From CAYYWP01 sp050176585 (GTDB taxonomy: Bacteria > Desulfobacterota > Binatia > HRBIN30 > CADEER01): a DNA stretch of 63,231 nucleotides. Each line of letters begins with the position of its first letter. The first letter of the stretch is position 1. Shown piece by piece: positions 58,825-63,231 of the stretch. The stretch is from positions 1 through 63,231 of the forward strand of contig JBFXHX010000025.1 in assembly GCA_050176585.1 (NCBI GenBank). The letters are read 5' to 3'. The translations under genes and the position numbers were made by a program. The notes under the pieces were generated by a model. That model ran no database searches. It had not been told where the DNA came from and saw only the letters and a list, made by a program, of their open reading frames with translations.

Positions 58825-59325
58825 ATGCCCCACCGAGTGTTCATCGGAATCGGCTCCAATCTGGGTGACCGGCGGGCCAACTGTCGCGAGGCGCGCCGGC
58901 GGATCTCGGAGCTGCCGAAGACGCGTGTCGTCAAGGAATCGTCGCTCTACGAGAGTGAACCGCACGGCGACTCCACGACCTGGTTCGCCAATAGCGTCAT
59001 CGAGATCGAGACCGAGCTGACCGCGTTGGAGCTCCTGAAAAAAACTCAAGCGATCGAAGCGGACATGGGCCGTAAACGCGTGAAAGGAAAGCGTTGGGGC
59101 TCTCGGCTGATTGACCTCGACATCCTCTTTTTCAACATGGAAGTGTTGGACAAGCGCAACCTGAAAGTCCCCCACCCGCGCCTCAGCGAGCGCCGGTTCG
59201 TCTTGCTGCCGCTGAGCGAGCTCGCCCCGCAGCTGATCCACCCCGGCGTAAACCTCTCGGTCTCGGAGCTCCTCGCACGGGTGAAGGATGCGAAGAAGAT
59301 CCACATGATGAGCGCCGACGACTGA
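58825..59325 (+). CDS. folK: 2-amino-4-hydroxy-6-hydroxymethyldihydropteridine pyrophosphokinase
   Basis: A 166-residue HPPK that transfers pyrophosphate to 6-hydroxymethyl-dihydropterin in folate synthesis. Motifs: FIGIGSNLGDRRAN, SSLYESEPHG, FANSVIEIET, the ATP/metal site WGSRLIDLDILFF and VPHPRLSERRFVLLPL. GGAG lies about 10 bases upstream of the ATG. No folP or folB is adjacent; a pterin synthase starts at 63036. Confidence 0.96.
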   Translation: MPHRVFIGIGSNLGDRRANCREARRRISELPKTRVVKESSLYESEPHGDSTTWFANSVIEIETELTALELLKKTQAIEADMGRKRVKGKRWGSRLIDLDILFFNMEVLDKRNLKVPHPRLSERRFVLLPLSELAPQLIHPGVNLSVSELLARVKDAKKIHMMSADD

Positions 59326-59458
59326 GCACACCGCCGCAGGTGACGGCGCGGTTCACCAGCGGCAATCGATCGCCGCTCCATCGGGCGGCTTCCCGGCTCC
59401 AGGCCGTTGCCCTACCCGGTGCTCGCGGGCGGTGCGCTTCGTGCATGGAGCGCTCCGC

Positions 59459-59551
59459 ATGAGCGACAGCCTACCGCGGTGGTGGCCGATCGTCGCCGGA
59501 CTGTTGGCGCTCAGCGCCCTGCTGGTCTCGGTCCCGGTCGTCGGACACTAA
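59459..59551 (+). CDS. 30-residue membrane peptide
   Basis: ATG 59459 with GGAG 8 bases upstream encodes MSDSLPRWWPIVAGLL followed by a hydrophobic stretch ending PVVGH and a TAA. One membrane segment of about 20 residues is likely. The same frame continues open for 41 codons after the TAA to a TAG (59674), reading PPSICQLPVPTP and then Ala/Pro-rich. Either this is a true small protein, or a longer one interrupted by a nonsense change. Confidence 0.45.
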   Translation: MSDSLPRWWPIVAGLLALSALLVSVPVVGH

Positions 59552-59670
59552 CCACCCAGCATTTGTCAGCTGCCGGTGCCCACCCCGGCGGCGAGTACCT
59601 GCGCACCCGTTCCCGGCGCGCCCGCTCCGGCGAACGGCAGTCCCTGGGCGCTCGCCGGCGCCGGTGACCG

Positions 59671-59931
59671 CTAGACCTGTATGCGCAGGCGCCAGACGCC
59701 GTCGGCGGGCTCGCCTGGTACATCGACCGCATAGCCCTCGGCCTCCGCCGCCCGCGGGATGTCGCGCACGGCCTGAATGTCGTCCAGCAAGAGCGTCAGC
59801 CGCTCGCCGCGCGCGAGGCTTTCCAGCCGCACTTTGGCGCGCGCCCAATTCAGCGGGCAGCGGACCCCGCGCAGATCGAGCTGGTGCTCGTGGTCCACCG
59901 CCGTTGACCCCGCTCCATCCACCCGCGACAT
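59671..59931 (-). CDS. TusA-family sulfur-carrier-like protein
   Basis: An 86-residue protein with the TusA core LDLRGVRCPLNWARAKVRLESL, where the Cys-Pro pair marks the sulfur-accepting site, followed by LTLLLDDIQAVRDIPRAAEAEGY. Members carry persulfide sulfur for tRNA thiolation, cofactor synthesis or sulfur metabolism. GGAG lies 3 bases before ATG 59931. The gene is divergent from the helicase; no partner gene is close. Confidence 0.85.
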   Translation of the reverse strand: MSRVDGAGSTAVDHEHQLDLRGVRCPLNWARAKVRLESLARGERLTLLLDDIQAVRDIPRAAEAEGYAVDVPGEPADGVWRLRIQV

Positions 59932-60012
59932 TGACTCCAGCAATCTCCGAACTGCTACACTTCTATCGGGTCCTCGGCACTGACGCGACGGTGCCGAGCG
60001 CCCTCACCCGCG

Positions 60013-61998
60013 ATGACGACTCCGAGCGATACCTATGTGCTGCGCAGGCCCACGCGGCCGGCGGAGTTCCGGCTCGACTACCCTGGGCTCTTGAACCCGG
60101 CGCAGCTCGCGGCGGTAACGGCAACCGAGGGACCGGTACTGGTGATCGCCGGCGCGGGCAGCGGCAAGACGCGCACACTCGTGTTCCGCGTCGCGCGCCT
60201 GGTCGAGCAAGGCGTCGATCCGCAGTCCGTCCTGCTGCTCACGTTTACCCGCAAAGCCGCCGCCGAGATGTTGCGTCGCGCCGCCGCGTTGCTGGACGGG
60301 CGGTGTGAAGCGGTCGCGGGCGGCACGTTCCACTCCTTCGCCAACCTGACCCTGCGCCGCCATGGCGCGGCGCTCGGCCTGCCCAGCAACTTCACAATCC
60401 TCGACCGCGGCGACAGTGAGGACGTCATCGGCCTGATCCGCGCCCGCATGGGGTTGGATAAGAAAGATAAGCGGTTTCCGCGGAAGCAGGCCATCGCCGA
60501 GCTGTTCAGCATGGTGGTGAACAAATCGCTCTCCGTGCCCGCGCTCATCGCGGGGTCCTACCCTCATTTCAGCGAGCACACCGAAGAGCTCGCGGCGTTG
60601 GCCGACGCCTATCGCGCCTACAAGGGCGAGCGGCATGTGGTCGATTACGACGATCTCCTGGTCAAGCTCCACGAGCTGCTCGCGCAGCACGAAGACGTCC
60701 GCCAGCAGCTCGCGCGCCGGTACCGTTACGTGATGGTGGACGAGTACCAGGACACCAACCCGCTGCAGGCCGCGATCGTGTGCCTCCTCGGCGCCGGGCA
60801 CGCGAACGTCATGGCGGTGGGAGACGATGCCCAGAGCATCTACGCGTTCCGGGGCGCCGATTTTCGCAACATCATGGAATTTCCGAGGCTGTTCCCCGGC
60901 GCGCGCGTGATTGCTCTGGAGGAGAACTACCGCAGCACGCAACCGATCCTCGACGTGGCGAACGCCATCATGGTCCAGGCGCGCGAACGCTATACGAAGG
61001 TCCTGTTCACCACCGAGCCGAGTGGAGCGGCGCCGCTGCTGATCGCTGCCGGCAGCGAGAACGAACAATCGCGCTTCGTCTGCCAGCGGATCCTCGAGCT
61101 GCGCGAAGAAGGCGTACCGCTGCCCGAGATCGCCGTGCTGTTCCGCTCCAGCTTTCACGCGTTCGACCTCGAGCTGGAGCTGGCGCGCGCCGACCTGCCG
61201 TTCGTGAAGCGCGGCGGGTTCAAGTTCATCGAGACCGCACACGTCAAGGACGCGCTCGCGCACCTGCGGGTGCTGCAGAACCCGCGCGACGCCGTCTCGT
61301 GGCACCGCCTCCTGTTGCTGATCGGCGGCATCGGTCCGCGCACGGCGAGCGACCTCAGCAGCGACCTGATCACCGCGGAGGACGTTCCCGCGGCCCTGGA
61401 AGCCGTGCAGGGTCGCGCGTACAGCACGGACCTGCGCGCATTGGCGGGCCTGTTCCGCCGCATTGGCACGGGCGCGCGGCCGCCGGCTGAGCAACTCGGC
61501 GAGGTGTTGCGCTATTACGAGCCGCTGCTCAAGCGCGTCCATCCGGACGACTACCCGAAGCGCCAGCGCGATCTCGAGCACTTCCTGAGCATCGCCGCCC
61601 GGTACCGCACGCTGGAGTCGATGCTCACCGACATGGCGCTCGAGCCGCCGAGCGACAGCGTCAACGACGTGCTCGCCACCGACGAAGAGGAAGGGCTGCT
61701 CACGCTGTCGACGATCCACTCGGCCAAGGGGCTCGAGTGGCACACGGTGTTCGTGCTGTGGCTCGTGGATGGCAAGTTCCCGTCGACGTACAGCATGCAC
61801 GGCGACGAGGAGCTCGAAGAGGAACGCCGACTGCTCTACGTCGCGGTCACCCGCGCCAAGCGCAATCTGTATCTCTCCTACCCGATCAGCATGTACGACC
61901 GTTCCACCGGCATGGTGCTGACCAAACCGTCGCAATTCCTCGACGGCGTGCCGCGCGAGGTGCTCAACCCCGTGCGGCTGATCGAGTCGTACGACTGA
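60013..61998 (+). CDS. UvrD/PcrA-family ATP-dependent DNA helicase
   Basis: A 661-residue superfamily 1A helicase: Q-motif LNPAQLAAV, Walker A AGAGSGKT (46-53), Ia LLTFTRKAA, Walker B VMVDEYQDTN, motif III VMAVGDDAQSIYAFRGA, motif IV EENYRST, motif V LSTIHSAKGLEWHTVF and motif VI RRLLYVAVTRAK. It acts 3'-5' in repair or replication. It is somewhat shorter than UvrD/PcrA (about 720) and closer in length to Rep. TTGACT (59931) and TACACT (59956) upstream have a 19-base spacing, so they are a weak promoter at best. Confidence 0.95.
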   Translation: MTTPSDTYVLRRPTRPAEFRLDYPGLLNPAQLAAVTATEGPVLVIAGAGSGKTRTLVFRVARLVEQGVDPQSVLLLTFTRKAAAEMLRRAAALLDGRCEAVAGGTFHSFANLTLRRHGAALGLPSNFTILDRGDSEDVIGLIRARMGLDKKDKRFPRKQAIAELFSMVVNKSLSVPALIAGSYPHFSEHTEELAALADAYRAYKGERHVVDYDDLLVKLHELLAQHEDVRQQLARRYRYVMVDEYQDTNPLQAAIVCLLGAGHANVMAVGDDAQSIYAFRGADFRNIMEFPRLFPGARVIALEENYRSTQPILDVANAIMVQARERYTKVLFTTEPSGAAPLLIAAGSENEQSRFVCQRILELREEGVPLPEIAVLFRSSFHAFDLELELARADLPFVKRGGFKFIETAHVKDALAHLRVLQNPRDAVSWHRLLLLIGGIGPRTASDLSSDLITAEDVPAALEAVQGRAYSTDLRALAGLFRRIGTGARPPAEQLGEVLRYYEPLLKRVHPDDYPKRQRDLEHFLSIAARYRTLESMLTDMALEPPSDSVNDVLATDEEEGLLTLSTIHSAKGLEWHTVFVLWLVDGKFPSTYSMHGDEELEEERRLLYVAVTRAKRNLYLSYPISMYDRSTGMVLTKPSQFLDGVPREVLNPVRLIESYD

Positions 61999-62039
61999 CG
62001 CGCGGCCGGCGCTCGCAGGGGCGCGCCGCCCGATCCGGC

Positions 62040-62480
62040 TCAATCCCACCCGATCGGTTCGTACCCTTTGTCGCGCAGGCACTTTTCCACGAAGTTGCGG
62101 TAGGCCGGGGCGGGCTCCGACCGGTTGAACATCCAGCCGAACAGCGTGCCGAGCAATCCCGCGGTCGCGCCGCTGGCCGCCCCGACCGCGGCGCCTTCGG
62201 CCGCATCGCCCCCGACGGCCCCACCGACGGCCCCGGTGCCGGCGCCGATCACACCGCCAATTGCAACGTTCCGCGCCGCGTCGCGGGCCATCTGGCCTTC
62301 CTGGCCGCCGGACTTCACGTACGCCTCCGCCTGCTGCTCGCAGCTCTCAATATCGCGCTCCGCCTGCTCCTTACCGACCTTGTTGTACTGCTCGTTGGGG
62401 TACAGCGTCGGGTGCGTGGCGCTGCACGCCGCGAGGGTGCAGGCGCCCAGGACGAGGACTGCCGGAATCCGCTTTATCAT
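62040..62480 (-). CDS. Glycine-zipper lipoprotein
   Basis: A 146-residue outer-membrane-type lipoprotein. Lipobox TLAAC (Cys about 19), a charged helix (KVGKEQAERDIESCEQQAEAYV), then a glycine-zipper membrane domain (about 75-115: GGVIGAGTGAVGGAVGG, repeated Gly every four residues), and a conserved-looking end NFVEKCLRDKGYEPIGW. Similar small lipoproteins are widespread; some are toxic or stress-related. The function is unknown. ATG 62480; ribosome-binding site weak. Confidence 0.85.
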   Translation of the reverse strand: MIKRIPAVLVLGACTLAACSATHPTLYPNEQYNKVGKEQAERDIESCEQQAEAYVKSGGQEGQMARDAARNVAIGGVIGAGTGAVGGAVGGDAAEGAAVGAASGATAGLLGTLFGWMFNRSEPAPAYRNFVEKCLRDKGYEPIGWD

Positions 62481-62629
62481 GTTCTTGTGATACTCGCTGG
62501 CGCGCGGCGCGCAACGGGAGACCGCATGGCGAGTGCAGCGGTCGCCCGTTTGACATCCGGACCCGTATTCGTCTCGCCGCGGTTGACTCCGCCCAGATTG
62601 CCCCCTAGCCATCGCCTTGGAACGCGCAT

Positions 62630-62920
62630 ATGCGGTCGCTGTTTCTCATCCCCTTCTACTTCTTCGGCGCCATCAGCGCGTTCCTGGCGCTGAGCATTGC
62701 CGCCCGTCTGCTGCGCTTCCCGGCGCGGCCGAGCGCCACCGCGACGGCTGCCGCCGCGCTCGCCGTGGCGGCGATCGGCGGCTCGCTCGCGTCAGAGCTC
62801 GTACAACTGGCCGACTTCTCGGCGTGGTGGCTCGTCACGCTGGTGGCAGCCAGCTTCGCGTTCGCGGCGATCGACGTGCTCCTCGAACCGCGGCGGCGAT
62901 TGCCGCTCGACGAAGCGTAG
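62630..62920 (+). CDS. Small membrane protein (96 aa)
   Basis: A 96-residue protein with three predicted membrane segments (about 3-25, 38-58, 66-86) and an acidic/basic tail PRRRLPLDEA. No family recognised. The ATG at 62630 has no clear ribosome-binding site. It is divergent from the glycine-zipper lipoprotein gene. Confidence 0.72.
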   Translation: MRSLFLIPFYFFGAISAFLALSIAARLLRFPARPSATATAAAALAVAAIGGSLASELVQLADFSAWWLVTLVAASFAFAAIDVLLEPRRRLPLDEA

Positions 62921-63035
62921 CGCGGTGCGACGCGCGCGCCGGGGCGCGTGCGAATGATGCCGCCAGCGCTCGGGCACGTGGTTCTTCCCCGACCGCCGTG
63001 CTAACGTCAGTCGATCACCGACACGACCAGACCTC

Positions 63036-63231
63036 ATGGCCGCTCTCGAATCGTTCCACGTCCACGTCACCAAGGACTATCTGAAATTCTCGGCGGCGCA
63101 TTTCATCGCCTACCCCGGATATCGCGAACGCCTGCACGGACATAACTACCGCATGTCCATAGGTCTGTACGGGCAGCTCGGGCCCCAGGGCTATGTAGTC
63201 GATTTCGGCATCGTGAAGCGCGTCGCCCGGC
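63036..63231 (+). CDS. 6-pyruvoyl-tetrahydropterin synthase family protein (partial), PTPS-III-like
   Basis: The first 65 codons of a QueD/PTPS-family protein, cut by the window end. Zinc ligands are His22 (FSAAHF), His34 and His36 (LHGHNY); VVDFGIVK is the usual later block. The family Cys expected four residues before the first His of HGH is Arg here, while Glu31 forms E-x2-HGH, the motif I recall for PTPS-III, which makes 6-hydroxymethyl-dihydropterin in place of FolB. folK lies 3.7 kb upstream. Confidence 0.88.
   Translation, partial: MAALESFHVHVTKDYLKFSAAHFIAYPGYRERLHGHNYRMSIGLYGQLGPQGYVVDFGIVKRVAR

Noticed and set aside
60004..62082. Long minus-strand open frame opposite the helicase
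   Set aside because: Antisense shadow; all helicase motifs are intact on the plus strand.

Overview
The window is high-GC bacterial chromosome of about 63 kb, densely packed and almost entirely housekeeping. The best taxonomic clue is the first protein (485-1936). It is a secreted protein with two dockerin-like repeats of the form CVGDCDGN...ELIRAVNIALG, a Thr/Pro linker and a myxococcal-type Cys-rich repeat (CGNGG...EQCDDGNN...GDGC). From memory, this combination is typical of soil lineages of former deltaproteobacterial grade, especially Candidatus Binatia/Binatota. That placement is inference; the rest of the gene content fits it but does not prove it.

Layout. 1-200: the end of one tRNA and tRNA-Asn, facing each other across a 14-bp hairpin. 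485-5606: secreted protein, a 51-residue acidic protein, dtd, a DUF1285-like gene, trmL, a zinc-ribbon protein and a transglutaminase-like protein. 5621-12923: the UMP operon pyrR-pyrB-pyrC-carA-carB, preceded by a complete promoter, PyrR-binding hairpin and terminator. 12935-18050: recG, alaC, hom. 18399-23617: an atypical glpX, a two-subunit B12-dependent acyl-CoA mutase with isobutyryl-CoA mutase signature residues, an FAD reductase and a BtuF-like protein. 23782-27700: the only accessory-looking stretch, with a degenerate sigma-54-type AAA+ protein, a holin-like membrane protein, small hypotheticals, and a frameshifted tyrosine-integrase remnant just 5' of tRNA-Arg(CCT).

27702-42192: an MMPL/RND transporter, dgt-like HD hydrolase, YfgM-like protein, bifunctional nuclease, a CoxE-type VWA protein with a MoxR ATPase, an NRDE protein, a coiled-coil lipoprotein, and a minus-strand operon metallopeptidase - methyltransferase - PolB-type exonuclease - uvrB, then a lipoprotein. 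42392-44515: mdh-sucC without sucD. 44868-57141: a zinc-ribbon gene divergent from one long plus-strand cluster xerC-hslV-hslU-argB-argD-argF-argG-argH-lipoprotein-dapF-dapA-dapB. It is met by dapL on the minus strand, so arginine synthesis from acetylglutamate (argB onward; argC is not in the window) and the LL-diaminopimelate aminotransferase route of lysine/murein synthesis lie side by side. 58825-63231: folK, small proteins, tusA-like, a UvrD-type helicase, a glycine-zipper lipoprotein, and the start of a pterin synthase whose motif matches PTPS-III, the enzyme that can replace FolB.

I see no CRISPR array, intact prophage, toxin-antitoxin pair, defence island or secondary-metabolite cluster, and no clearly new multi-gene system. 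The most interesting points are residue-level: isobutyryl-CoA mutase F/Q signature, substituted GlpX active site, PTPS-III motif near folK, the PyrR attenuator whose terminator arm may also mask the pyrR ribosome-binding site, and the AAA+ protein lacking GAFTGA.
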